A stretch of DNA of 64,000 nucleotides from Bradyrhizobium sp. 149 (GTDB taxonomy: Bacteria; Pseudomonadota; Alphaproteobacteria; Rhizobiales; Xanthobacteraceae): contig NZ_JADPKK010000023.1 in the NCBI RefSeq assembly GCF_023073915.1, positions 124,001 to 188,000 on the forward strand, read 5' to 3'. This document shows, in pieces, positions 8,551-17,625 of the stretch (the stretch's first letter is position 1; every line of letters begins with the position of its first letter). The position numbers and the translations under genes were made by a program. The notes beneath the pieces were generated by a model. That model saw nothing but the letters and a program-made list of their open reading frames with translations, had not been told where the DNA came from and did no database searches.

Positions 8551-9473
8551 ATGGCCCCCCGCGCGAACTGGAAAGGCTTTCTGCGCCTGTCCCTCGTCAC
8601 CTGTCCGGTGGCGCTGTACCCGGCCACTTCCGAGAGCGAGAAGATCTCGTTCAACCAGCTGAATCGGCAGACCGGTCACCGCATCAAGTACCTCAAGGTC
8701 GACGCCGACACAGGCGAGGAGGTCCCGAACGAGGACATCGTCAAGGGCGTCAAGGGCTGCCAGCTCGAGAAGGATCAGTTCATCGAGGTCTCCAAGGAAG
8801 AGCTCGAGGAGCTCGCGCTTGAGTCAACGCGAACCACCGAGATCGACGAGTTCGTCGACAAGACCGATATTGACCCGCGATACCTGATCCGCCCCTATTA
8901 CATCCGCCGCGACGGCAAGGTCGGTCACGACGCGTTCACGGTGATCCGGGAGACCATCCGCGAGATGGACAAGGTCGCCATCGGGCGTGTGGTGTTGACC
9001 AACCGCGAGCACATCATCGCCCTCGAGCCAATGGATAAGGGCCGCTGCGCTACCCCTATGAAGTGCGCAGCGAACAGGAGTATTTCGACGAGATCCAGGA
9101 CGTCAAAGTCACCAAGGATATGCTCGATCTCGCCAGGCACATCGTGAACCAGAAGGCGGGGCGCTTCGATCCGGAGAAATTCGAGGATCACCATGAAAGC
9201 GTGCTGATCGAGCTCATCAACCAGAAGCGCGCCGGCAAGCCGATTACCCCGAAGGAGCGTCCGCGCGGTGAGAACGTCGTCGATCTAATGGACGCGCTAC
9301 GCAAGAGCGTCGGCAGTGCAGCAGCCGAGAGTAAGACAGCGAAGAAGCTCACGAAGAAAGTGAAGAAGGCGGCGGCTGGCCAGAAGGAAATGCTGCCGAT
9401 CGCCGGCAAGAAGCCGGCAAAGGAAGTCACCCCGAAGAAGCAGGCGGCCGGGACGCGGCGGAAGTCTGCCTGA
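8551..9473 (+). pseudogene. ku: Ku DNA-end-binding protein, internal small deletion and frameshift
   Basis: Bacterial Ku is a homodimeric ring that binds broken ends and recruits LigD. The N-terminal 165 or so residues (MAPRANWKGFLRLSLVTCPV to HIIALEPMDKG) and the C-terminal part (RSEQEYFDEIQDVKVTKDML to a Lys/Ala-rich tail ending KSA) are both well preserved but in different frames. Between them, at about 9040-9050, the segment that normally links MDKG to the RYPYEVR strand is missing some residues, so a short out-of-frame deletion is the likely lesion rather than a single base. As read, translation would end at 9147 after a nonsense tail and lose part of the core ring. Confidence 0.85.
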
Positions 9474-9639
9474 CGTTGAAACAGGGGTCGCATGGAGGCG
9501 AAACTCGTGCTTGGAGAGCACGGTTTGGGTGGAAGACGCTGCGCCCGACCCTAACGGGTACGCCCTACAGAATACTTAGTAGGCCGATCGGTACGCCAAA
9601 ACTAAGCGGCGACCTTCAGTGCGCCCAACCGCTTACGGA

Positions 9640-10944
9640 GAAACGCCAGGACATAATCTCGTCGGCGGTGAGCTTCGACGAACGCGCTCCAGATCTCGAC
9701 AATGTCGCCGGCCGTATTTGAAGGGATGCTTTGATCGCTTCGCGTCCTCTCGGATTGTCCTGCTTGGGGAAGCCAGCCACGGCACGTCTGAGTTCTACCA
9801 GGCGCGAGCCGCGATCACGCGCCGCCTGATTGAGAAGCACGGCTTTACGGCCGTTGCCGTCGAAGCAGATTGGCCTGACGCCGCGGCGATCGACCGATAC
9901 GTTCGCCAGCGAGCGTCCCGCAGCTCGAGCGGGAAGCCGTTCCAGCGTTTCCCAAGCTGGATGTGGCGCAATACGGATGTCGCCGCTTTCGTCGAGTGGA
10001 TGCGCGAACATAACGACAGAAAGCCCGCGGCGAGCGGGCCGCATTCTTCGGTCTCGATATCTACAACATGCGAAGCTCCATCGTTGCCGTCCTCACCTAT
10101 CTCGATAGGGTAGATCCTGCAGCAGCAATTGCGCGCGAGCGTTATGGGTGCCTGACCCCTTGGCAGCGCGAACCATCGACCTACGGTCGTGCCGTCCTGA
10201 CTGAAGGTTATCGAAAATGCGAAGCGGAGGTGGTCCGACAGTGCCAGGAGATCCTCGGAAAGCACCTCGACTACGCCGCGAACGACCCGGACAGCTTCCT
10301 GGACGCGGCGCAGAACGCGCGTCTTGTCGCATCCGCCGAACGCTACTATCGGATCATGTATTACGGAGGCGCCGAATCCTGGAATCTGCGCGATACGCAC
10401 ATGTTCGAGACCTTGGGGCATATCCTCGAGGCGCAAGGTCCCCAATCGAAGGCAGTGGTCTGGGCGCACAACTCTCATATCGGCGATGCCCGCTTCACGG
10501 AGATGGGTGTTGTCCGGGAGGAGCTGAACCTTGGGCAGCTTTGTCGAAACAAGTTCGCCGGCGCAGCATGCTTGGTCGGATTTGGCACCCGGGGTACCGT
10601 GGCCGCCGCGTCGGACTGGGACGGCGAGATGGAAGTGATGCAGGTGCGGGCCTCTCGGCCGGACAGCTACGAGCGCCAGTTTCACGATTCCGGTGTGGCG
10701 CGCGGCCTCCTTGAGTTTCGTCGCGATGAGAGCCTTCGCCGTCGCTTGATCGAGCCGCGGCTCGAACGCTTTATCGGAGTTATCTACCGACCCGACACCG
10801 AACTGCAAAGAATTACGCGGAAGCCTCCTTGGCCCAGCAGTTTGACGCCTTCTTGTGGTTCGACGAGTCTCACGCAGTCCGGCCTCTAGGGCCCGAACAA
10901 TCGCCGTGCCGGCGTCCCCCGACACCTATCCATTCGGCCTGTGA
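9640..10944 (+). pseudogene. erythromycin-esterase-family protein, multiply frameshifted
   Basis: The family (EreA/SuccinoglycanA type) contains hydrolases of mostly unknown substrate. Recognisable blocks: IVLLGEASHGTSEFY with the catalytic His/Glu region, RRLIEKHGFTAVAVEADWPD, WMWRNTDVAAFVEWMREHN, FFGLDIYNMRSSIVAVLTYL, VVWAHNSHIGDARFTEMG and the end FDAFLWFDESHAV..DTYPFGL with TGA at 10944. They occupy at least three frames, with shifts near 9720, 10025, 10805 and 10900. Restored length would be about 435 residues, normal for the family. The gene runs in the same direction as ku and ends against a convergent hsp20 fragment. Confidence 0.8.
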
Positions 10945-10949
10945 TGCGA

Positions 10950-11152
10950 GCTGGCGCGATTGCAACCATCGAAGCTGCAGTCCTGCTACCGAGCCCGTTT
11001 GACTTGAACGGGGCGATATCAAACGCACGAAACGCATTGTCGAACAGCCGGTTCATTTCGCTGTGCAGCGCGAAGAACGGATTGGCCTCATTGCGTTGGA
11101 AGGACATCTCCCGTGAGCCATTTCCGAATGGAATGAGATCTCGCAGTGCCAT
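10950..11152 (-). pseudogene. hsp20 5' fragment
   Basis: The first 50 or so residues (MALRDLIPFG... NPFFALHSEMNRLFDNAFR, then FDIAPF) are the typical N-terminus of a rhizobial class B small heat-shock protein. After about residue 52 similarity ends and the frame continues meaninglessly into the 3' end of the convergent esterase pseudogene; the alpha-crystallin domain is absent. AAGGAGAG precedes the ATG. It is the second gene after the intact hsp20 upstream (83-bp gap), so it was probably the distal gene of a two-gene hsp20 operon that lost its 3' part in a rearrangement near 10950-10990. Confidence 0.7.
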
Positions 11153-11235
11153 GGTATTCTCTCCTTTGTTTGCTTTTTGCCGGACGGGCGCGCGGCAACG
11201 CCGCGCACCACCCGCAGCTCTGACCGGTAGACCGG

Positions 11236-11694
11236 TCAGGCTACTTGCTTCTGCTCGATTTGCTGGTTGTCATTGCCGGCCAAGCCGATCTCGATGTGAC
11301 GCGGTTTCACTGACTCCGGCACTTCCCGGACCAGATCGATCATCAGCATACCGCTTTCGAACGTCGCATTCTTCACCTGGACGTGGTCGGCCAGGTTGAA
11401 CACGCGGCGGAACGGCGGCATGGAGATGCCCTGGAACAGGAAGTTGTGATCACCTTTGTCGGCCTTGCGGCCCTCCACGGTGAGCTTGGATTGCTCCGCA
11501 GTGATCGTGATCTCATCCGGGGTGAAGCCGGCCAACGCCAGCGAGATTCGGTACTGGTCCTCGCCAGTCCGCTCGATGTCGTACAGCGGATAATTGTCCC
11601 TGTCGTTCATCGCGTCGTTGGCCAGGTCAAGCATTCGGTCGAAGCCGATGCTCGAACGCCAGAATGGGGACAGATCATAGGTCCTCATAGCCAT
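11236..11694 (-). CDS. small heat-shock protein, Hsp20/IbpA family
   Basis: An ATP-independent holdase that binds unfolding proteins in the cytoplasm. The 152-residue product has the N-terminal arm FWRSSIGFDRMLDLANDA, an alpha-crystallin domain at about 35-130 (DQYRISLALAGFTPDEITIT, the AGF motif, and RRVFNLADHVQVKNATFESG with a central L-DLVRE end) and a C-terminal tail with an I-x-I-like IEIG. The ATG at 11694 was chosen because it lies 7 bases after AGGAGG and is locked in the ROSE hairpin; the frame is open upstream but unlikely to be translated. Expression is expected to rise with temperature through that RNA element. Confidence 0.9.
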   Translation of the reverse strand: MAMRTYDLSPFWRSSIGFDRMLDLANDAMNDRDNYPLYDIERTGEDQYRISLALAGFTPDEITITAEQSKLTVEGRKADKGDHNFLFQGISMPPFRRVFNLADHVQVKNATFESGMLMIDLVREVPESVKPRHIEIGLAGNDNQQIEQKQVA

Positions 11695-11790
11695 ATCCTC
11701 CTTTGAGCAACATGGATAAGAGCGCGCCGGGATCTTCCGGCGGTTTCTGCCGGACCGTAGAACGCGTCCGGCGCCACACCGGTGGCAAGC
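11691..11790 (-). promoter_or_regulatory. ROSE-type RNA thermometer of hsp20
   Basis: In the transcript, CCAUGUUGCUC (plus-strand 11705-11715) pairs with GAGGAUAUGG (11691-11700) across a four-base AAAG loop (11701-11704). Every position pairs except one G, which bulges opposite the Shine-Dalgarno sequence. That is the hallmark of ROSE elements, which melt on heating to free the ribosome site and start codon. Further G/C-rich hairpins follow upstream (around 11725-11760). A TTGACG (11816-11821) with an AT-rich stretch at 11796-11801 upstream could be the promoter, but the spacing is short and I rate that part low. Confidence 0.8.
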
Positions 11791-11821
11791 AACCATTTAG
11801 AAGCACGTTTTTCGACGTCAA

Positions 11822-12169
11822 GAGATCCCGCCCGCTCTTCTGCTGAATTTTCGAAGTCACGGGTGTGCTGCTCGGCACCCGGCACGCCGGCGGCGGGGTT
11901 CCTAGGAGGACCGTCTGCCGGCCGTTGCATGGGCCCGCGTCTGCACCTCACAGAGAGGCCGTTCCGATCCGAGAGCAGAGCGGGACGAGGGCTGTCGGGC
12001 AAGCGCTCAGCCGCGCGCCATCATCTTCCGTCTGCTGGTCGGACGCGGAGGGCACCCGACGAGGAACAAGGAGACAGACGACACGCGCTCTAGTGGCAAC
12101 TCCAAACTATTCGCCAGGGCGGCGGTTTAGTTTTAGGTGCATTCAATGCGCGTATGTCGCCTGGTTCCT
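11822..12169. other. no gene recognised
   Basis: About 350 bases between the hsp20 promoter region and the 3' end of the MFS pseudogene. Overlapping short frames rich in Arg and Gly on both strands, no ribosome sites, no recognisable domain. Confidence 0.4.
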
Positions 12170-13349
12170 TCAGCCAAAGGATCCAGACCGGGCCGTCCGT
12201 CGCGCGAACCCGTGCCACGCAAGCGGGACGGCGACTATGCAGAGAGCTGCCATCGGAATGAATGCTGCCCCGGCATAGGCCTCGTAGAGAGCGCCGGAAA
12301 CGAGAGTCAGCAGCGTGCTCACCAGTCCGGAGCCGAACGCGTACACCGCCTGGGCTGTCGCCGCGATGGTTATGGGCACTACGGCCCGCATGAGGCGCAT
12401 GCAAGCGAGATGAAGCAGAGCAAAAGTCAGTCCGTGCAACGGCTGTATCATCGCAAGGAGCAAAACCGAGCTCGTCAGTCCCGCAACGCACCAACGCACG
12501 ACGCCGGCGGCGGCCGCGAGAACAGCGGCGGCACGGGCGCCAAACCGATCAAGCATGGCCGGACCGACCAGCAAAAAGACGAAGACCTCTGCCAGGACCG
12601 CTTCGGCCCATAGGAAGCTGATTGTCGACGGGGCAAAGCCAGAATCGCTCCATCGGATGACCGCGAAGGCGTCATGCATTGCGTGACTGCCGTAGACCAA
12701 AGCTGAAGCCGCCATAACCGATCGGAACCCCGGAATCTTGAGAACTGCGAACACTTCGTCCACAGCGGAGCCCGCCGCACGATGAGGCTTGAGCGACCGG
12801 ACGGGGAACCCATGCCGTTGCGCCGGCGGCCGCGATCAGGAGGATCGCATTCACCCAGGCGACCGGCGCGAGATCCGTGGAAGTTATGAGCTGCCCAACT
12901 GCCAACGTTCCCAGCACAAAAGCGACCGAACCCGCACCTCGTATCCAGCCGTACTCGAGGGGCCTCCCTGCCGTCTGCGGCCGCGCGGCATTGACCGACA
13001 ACGCATCGGCAATCGCCGTCGTAGGAGCAAGAGCCGCCGCCTGGACCAGTGCGGCAAGGAGCAACAGCACGAATGTATCCGTCCCGAGCAAAGCAGCGGC
13101 GGCGCCTGCGGCAACGATCGCACAGCCGGCGAGCACAAGGCGCAACGATCCGATTAGGTCGGCGAAGGCTGCGACAACTGGTCCGGAGACGAGCCGCATC
13201 AGCATCGCGGCGGCGAGTAGCCCCCCGATCTGCTGGGCGCTCAGCGCCTTCGCTTCGAAGAACTTCGGCCAGAACGGTGATGCCACGCCAAATGCTGCGT
13301 ATAGCGCGCCATACAACATAACATACGCGAACGGTCCGGTTACACGCAC
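12170..13349 (-). pseudogene. major facilitator superfamily transporter, frameshifted
   Basis: The N-terminal two thirds start at a GTG (VRVTGPFAYVMLYGALYAAF) and show helices 1-6 with typical sequences (FWPKFFEAKALSAQQIGGLL); the C-terminal helices (VDEVFAVLKIPGFRSVMAAS onward to SGSFG) lie in another frame. The shift is near 12775, at the start of the second six-helix half. The layout resembles the 3-phenylpropionate/nucleoside-symporter-like branch of MFS. Restored length is about 393 residues, normal for the family. Substrate unknown. Confidence 0.75.
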
Positions 13350-13560
13350 GACTCTGCGCCCTGGCCCGAATGCATAGCTGGCGCAAGTAGGGCCAGATAG
13401 TCGCGCCCCCACTTGCCCCAGCAACTCCGCACTTTCGAACGGATCATCGCCATTCGCAACGGCTCCATTCGGTCTTGTCGATCCAAGGCGCGAACCAGCA
13501 TGTCGCAAACTGGTTATGGCGTAGCAGCGAACGCGGACCTTCGGAAACGGAACAGCCAGC

Positions 13561-13827
13561 ATGCCGAACAACGAGGAACAGAGCTATCTCGAGTCGCTCG
13601 TGCGCGCCGAATTCGAGCGTTGCCACCCCGACGACACTTTCGAGCATCTCAAGCGGCGGGCGGCATTCTCGAAGGAAGACAAGGGGCTGCTGCGGGACTG
13701 GATGGCCATTGCCAAGGCTCGTGCCGCAGCGCAGCGCGCCAAGCCTTCACCGGTGGACCCCGCGATAGAGGCAGGAGAGCCTGCGGCAACTCGGCGCCAC
13801 CACGGCACAGGGGGGCGGGCGACTTGA
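13561..13827 (+). CDS. conserved hypothetical protein, 88 aa
   Basis: A soluble helical protein (ESLVRAEFERCHPDDTFEHL, then KRRAAFSKEDKGLLRDWM) with an alanine-rich central part. I recognise the first 65 residues as a conserved Bradyrhizobium small protein; the last 15 residues look random, so the end may be shifted. A weak ribosome site (GGAAACGGAAC) lies upstream. Function unknown. Confidence 0.6.
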   Translation: MPNNEEQSYLESLVRAEFERCHPDDTFEHLKRRAAFSKEDKGLLRDWMAIAKARAAAQRAKPSPVDPAIEAGEPAATRRHHGTGGRAT

Positions 13828-14014
13828 CGCTGATCGCCAGCCTTGTCGCTTTTGGCCGTTACTCTGCTTCGCCGCGCAGACAAGATCCAGCACCAGCAAA
13901 GCCGAACGATGTTAGACACCTTCATCAATTCGCTCCACAGCTGATGCTGCGCTTCCAGCCAGCTCTCTCTTGAGGCGCTGCACGTCGCCCGCGGGGCGGT
14001 CATGCCGTGGTAGG

Positions 14015-14653
14015 CTATGGGCTTGCCAATCCCGGCAGCTCACTTCGAATGCCCGTCATAATGAAATTCACGCCGATCGCGGCGACGATAAGGGCCATCA
14101 CGCGGGTCATGACACTGATGCCGGTACGACCCAGCACGCGCTGGACCGCCGCCGCCATCCACAAGGTCAGTCCGATCAGGAAAGTAGCCACGAGTGCGGC
14201 GGCCCCCAGGAATGCCTTGGCAAGCCACCCCGGATTGTCATTGGAAAGAGTGATCAGGATGCCCATCTCGGCCGGCCCGACCAGCAGCGGAAAGGCAAAA
14301 GGGGTAATGGCGAGCCCGTGGACGTCGACTTCGCTGCGGCTCGCCTCGTCGGAGCGCGGTATCAGTTTGCCATGTTGCGCCTGAAACATTTCAAGCGCGA
14401 TGACCAGCGCGAGCAGCCCGCCCGCAATGCGGAAATCGTCCAGTCCGACATTGAAGAACTTCAGGATCTCCTTGCCAAGGAGCACCGCGCCGAAGAAGAA
14501 GGTACCTACCGCTGTGCAAGCCAGGAGTATCACCCGGTGCGCCTTTCCGGCGCCTGCGTGTCGAGTGAGCGCCAAGAAAATCGGAATGGCGCCGATAGGG
14601 TTGCTCAATGCGTACAGGAGCATGGTAATTCCGACAAATTGATTCCAAGCCAT
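14015..14653 (-). CDS. MarC family integral membrane protein
   Basis: UPF0056/MarC-family inner-membrane protein of about 212 residues with six predicted helices. Characteristic parts are LYALSNPIGAIPIFLALT in helix 1, the gap FRIAGGLLALVIALEMF, and the second-half repeat ITPFAFPLLVGPAEMGILIT. The proteins resemble transporters, but no substrate is established. I chose MAWNQF at 14653 as start; another ATG is five codons upstream. It is divergent from rpoH with a 290-bp gap. Confidence 0.85.
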   Translation of the reverse strand: MAWNQFVGITMLLYALSNPIGAIPIFLALTRHAGAGKAHRVILLACTAVGTFFFGAVLLGKEILKFFNVGLDDFRIAGGLLALVIALEMFQAQHGKLIPRSDEASRSEVDVHGLAITPFAFPLLVGPAEMGILITLSNDNPGWLAKAFLGAAALVATFLIGLTLWMAAAVQRVLGRTGISVMTRVMALIVAAIGVNFIMTGIRSELPGLASP

Positions 14654-14942
14654 GGCTCGTCCCCACATTGCTTCTGCGATGACCGCTGCCGATTCGCCTA
14701 TATGGACGCATGAGTTCGGAATGGCAGCGACAAGCCGTCACCTCAGGACTCTCTGCCACCGCGGCACCTGTCGGGTATCGCCAGCCGAGCCCCTCTCAAC
14801 AGATGCTCTTTCCAAGGCGCGACGGGAACAATGCGACTGGTCGTGGATTTTCTGGGCGCGACCGATGCGCTTGGGTGCCGCTCCCGGGCCCAAGCCGCAC
14901 CCTCGGTGCTCCAACCCACTTTGCTCTCAGGAGGAATTGGAT

Positions 14943-15863
14943 ATGAGCTCCCTGTCACTTCCATCAACCATGCCCACGGTCTATTCTGAAGGCGGACTCT
15001 CCCGGTACCTAGCGGCAATTCGCAATTTCCCGCTGCTCAATCCCGCCGAAGAAGCCATGTACGCCGAACGATGGCGCGAACACGGCGATCGCGAGGCCGC
15101 ATACCGTCTGGTCACAAGTCACTTGCGGTTGGCTGCGAAGATAGCCCTGCGCTATCGCGGCTACGGTCTGCCGGTCGCCGACCTGATCTCAGAAGCGAAC
15201 GTCGGGCTGATGCTCGCCGTGAAACGGTTCGAGCCCAAGAAGGGCTTCCGTCTCGCCACCTATGCGATGTGGTGGATCAAGGCAACCGTCCAAGAGTACA
15301 TCCTGCGATCCTGGTCGTTGGTCAAGATCGGCACGACGGCAGCGCAAAAGAAGCTGTTCTTCAACTTGCGCAAGCTCAAGAACCGAATAGGAGCGGGCGA
15401 GGAAGGCGAGCTGTCAGCGGAGCAAGCCGCGTACATCGCCAGGCAATTAAAGGTTGAGCCCGGCGAAGTGGTCGAGATGAACGGAAGGATCCGAGGAGAC
15501 GTTTCGCTCAACGTCCCCATGGCGCAGGCGGACACCTCCGAGGAGATGCAAGACCGCCTGGTCGATCCCTCGCCTGATCCTGAAACGCTGGTCTCCGACG
15601 CACAAGATCGCGAGCGGATAAGGGACGCCTTGAAGAATGCGCTCGCAGCCCTGACTTCGCGAGAGCGCAGCATCATCGAAGCGCGATTCCTGACGGAACA
15701 ACCGAAGACATTCGACGAGCTTGCTGTCACGTTTGGCGTGTCGCGCGAGCGCATTCGCCAGATTGAGGCGCGCGCGCTGCAGAAGATCAAAAGCGCAGTC
15801 GGCACTCGCTTGGACGCGGCTCCGTTGCCTCCAACCCGCCTGCATGCCGAACTTCGGGCCTGA
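14943..15863 (+). CDS. rpoH: RNA polymerase sigma-32 factor
   Basis: Heat-shock sigma factor of 306 residues. Region 2 spans about 45-125 (LRLAAKIALRYRGYGLPVAD and the -10-binding RLATYAMWWIKATVQEYILR), the RpoH box (AAQKKLFFNLRKLK) is at 133-146, and region 4 with the -35 HTH is at about 235-285 (LAVTFGVSRERIRQIEARAL). The ATG follows AGGAGGAATTGGAT, a strong ribosome site; the frame is open upstream but with no such site. It is probably one of several rpoH copies, as is usual in Bradyrhizobium, placed here among the hsp20, dnaK-grpE-dnaJ and degP genes it would transcribe. Confidence 0.92.
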   Translation: MSSLSLPSTMPTVYSEGGLSRYLAAIRNFPLLNPAEEAMYAERWREHGDREAAYRLVTSHLRLAAKIALRYRGYGLPVADLISEANVGLMLAVKRFEPKKGFRLATYAMWWIKATVQEYILRSWSLVKIGTTAAQKKLFFNLRKLKNRIGAGEEGELSAEQAAYIARQLKVEPGEVVEMNGRIRGDVSLNVPMAQADTSEEMQDRLVDPSPDPETLVSDAQDRERIRDALKNALAALTSRERSIIEARFLTEQPKTFDELAVTFGVSRERIRQIEARALQKIKSAVGTRLDAAPLPPTRLHAELRA

Positions 15864-15949
15864 CCAGCCAACCCTCCGACTCAGCTTCCAAGCCTGACCT
15901 GCCCCTGGCGCCGAGGCCGTTTGGCAGGTCGGGTTCTCGGGACGACCGG

Positions 15950-15985
15950 CTAAACAACAGAAGTGCCCCGCGGCTCAGCGGGGCA
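15950..15985 (-). terminator. hairpin at the 3' end of mipZ
   Basis: TGCCCCGC (15964-15971) and GCGGGGCA (15978-15985) form a perfect 8-bp stem with a 6-base loop that contains the mipZ stop. In the minus-strand transcript it is followed by CTTCUGUUGUUU, a fairly U-rich tail. It could serve as an intrinsic terminator; the overlap with the last two codons is unusual but tolerated. Confidence 0.5.
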
Positions 15986-16895
15986 GTTCGGCGAGCAAGT
16001 CGTCAAGCTTAAGGGGCTCGCCTCGCGCCGCGAACCACTCCCGTCGCGCAGCCGCACGGCGGCGACCGCGTCCGTCTACCGGTAGCCTCAATGCATCCAG
16101 GACGCTCTGCACCTCGCGCTCAGCCACGGAATGCGCTGCATCGGCATCAATACCGGGCACATCGCCGTCCAGCCCCGAAAGGCCACGGGGAAAGAGATTC
16201 CGGTAAACCGGACGCTCAGGTAGCCCAGCGCCGGTTCGAAAGCCCAGCGCCAATCCCAGTTCGTTCAAGCTTTCAGATAGCACCGATTTACTTGAGGCCG
16301 GATCAGGGGAAAACCGGTTGCGCAGCACGATCCAATCGATCAGGGTGCCGTCGACAGACCGGCGATGGCGACGCATTTCGCGCACCAATTCCCCGTAGTG
16401 GCTGACGCCAATGATGCCCAGCGTCACGGCATCGAGGCTCGCCAGCACGTCCAGATCGACAAAACTGTCGTTGAGCGGTGTCACAACTGTGTCCGCGATG
16501 GAATGCGCCAGCCGCATCAAATAGCTATCGTGCGGTGGGGTATCGATCACGACGAAGTCGTGGCGGCGCCCGATGGATGCGATGGCTTGCTCGAACTCTT
16601 GCAGCTCGGCGACCTCGTTTTCGTCCACCTTGAGACCGTCGGCACGCGTGACGGTGAAATGAGTCGGCAGCTCGAGCTCGATATGACATCTGCGAGCCCA
16701 GTTGCGCCGGTTCTGAATATAGCGGGTAAGGGTGCGCTGGCGGCCATCGAGATCGATGGTCGCCAACCGCTGGCCGACCTTCAACAGCGCGACGGCGATA
16801 TGCATCGCGACCGTCGTCTTTCCCGTACCTCCCTTTTCGTTTCCAACCACAATGACGTGGGGCGCGGCGTCCGCTTGTATGTCGACGTCCAGCAT
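15975..16895 (-). CDS. mipZ: MipZ-like division-site ATPase (ParA/MinD superfamily)
   Basis: MipZ of alphaproteobacteria forms polar gradients with ParB and keeps FtsZ at midcell. The 306-residue protein begins with the family N-terminus PHVIVVGNEKGGTGKTT: a deviant Walker A with K21 and K26. Then come IDLDGRQRTLTRYIQNR (Walker A', typical of MipZ), DFVVIDTPPHDSYLMRLAHS (Walker B) and the MipZ-specific DWIVLRNRFSP. Length is close to the family norm. Bradyrhizobium carries a housekeeping copy elsewhere, so this is likely an accessory paralogue; that is inference. It converges with rpoH across a 110-bp gap. Confidence 0.85.
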   Translation of the reverse strand: MLDVDIQADAAPHVIVVGNEKGGTGKTTVAMHIAVALLKVGQRLATIDLDGRQRTLTRYIQNRRNWARRCHIELELPTHFTVTRADGLKVDENEVAELQEFEQAIASIGRRHDFVVIDTPPHDSYLMRLAHSIADTVVTPLNDSFVDLDVLASLDAVTLGIIGVSHYGELVREMRRHRRSVDGTLIDWIVLRNRFSPDPASSKSVLSESLNELGLALGFRTGAGLPERPVYRNLFPRGLSGLDGDVPGIDADAAHSVAEREVQSVLDALRLPVDGRGRRRAAARREWFAARGEPLKLDDLLAELPR

Positions 16896-17244
16896 GATCC
16901 GGCCTCTGAAACGGACGGCGCCACAATGTGCCGACCGAGTCAGTATTTCTCTCGGGCAGTTTCTCCGTCGCGACCGTCGAGTGGCTCAATCGAGGCGGAC
17001 ATCGCGAACAACCAAGAGGAAGCTGCGTGGTTTCAAACTAGATGGCAAAGTTTAACTCGACTGAAGTTCGTGGCGAGGCGGCAGCTCGCGGGCGACCGTG
17101 CTTCACGTACAGAATGCCTGCGCCTGTCCCCGCGCGTGCTCAGCTCGAGCCACTCGCTCAAGCAACGCATTTGCGAGCGGTCAAAGGAACTTTGATGAGC
17201 CGTGCCCGTTCGACCGCTAGGCGCTTGAATTTGAGGGCGAAGAG
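16896..17244. other. no gene recognised
   Basis: Upstream region of mipZ (minus) and of the secreted protein at 17245 (plus). A frame at 17042-17248 is open but has no ribosome site and random composition. Promoters for the two divergent genes must lie here, but I cannot point to a convincing one. Confidence 0.35.
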
Positions 17245-17541
17245 ATGAGAGCTGTACCGAGATTACTCGTGGTCATGGGCTTGGCCGTCACCGGATGGCT
17301 TGGCCCCGGCCTGGGCACTGCGTTTGCGCAGACAATCTATCTGGATCCGTACCCCGCGATCTTACCACCGGCGACGACGTACGTGGTCAGGCGGCCGATC
17401 GTGGAGCCGCCCGCCGCAATCGTCCGCGAACGGACCGTCGTGGTGAGGCGCCCCGTCTATGTGCCCGCGCCGGTATATCGTACGCCGCTGCCGCCCTACG
17501 GGTATGTTGCCGAGCTCGACTACGTGGCACCGGGTTGGTGA
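17245..17541 (+). CDS. small secreted Pro/Val/Arg-rich protein
   Basis: The 98-residue product has a Sec signal peptide (about 1-28, cleavage after AFA). The mature part is a low-complexity chain of Pro, Val, Arg and Tyr (TTYVVRRPIVEPPA, VVVRRPVYVPAPVY). Similar secreted proline-rich proteins of about 100 residues occur in several rhizobia. It is predicted to be periplasmic or surface-exposed. GGCGAAGAG precedes the ATG. Function unknown. Confidence 0.65.
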   Translation: MRAVPRLLVVMGLAVTGWLGPGLGTAFAQTIYLDPYPAILPPATTYVVRRPIVEPPAAIVRERTVVVRRPVYVPAPVYRTPLPPYGYVAELDYVAPGW

Positions 17542-17625
17542 TGGACGCCCAAGCCGTTCTGCGGTGAACCTAGGCTCTGGCTCGTGGTCTCGCGATGGCT
17601 AAACGGCTGAGTGTAGCCCTGCAGG

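Noticed and set aside
14652..14942. Upstream extension of the rpoH frame
   Set aside because: The part before 14943 looks non-coding, and the AGGAGG site directly before 14943 fixes the start.
17042..17248. 68-codon frame before the secreted protein
   Set aside because: No ribosome site, random composition, overlaps the start of the next gene.
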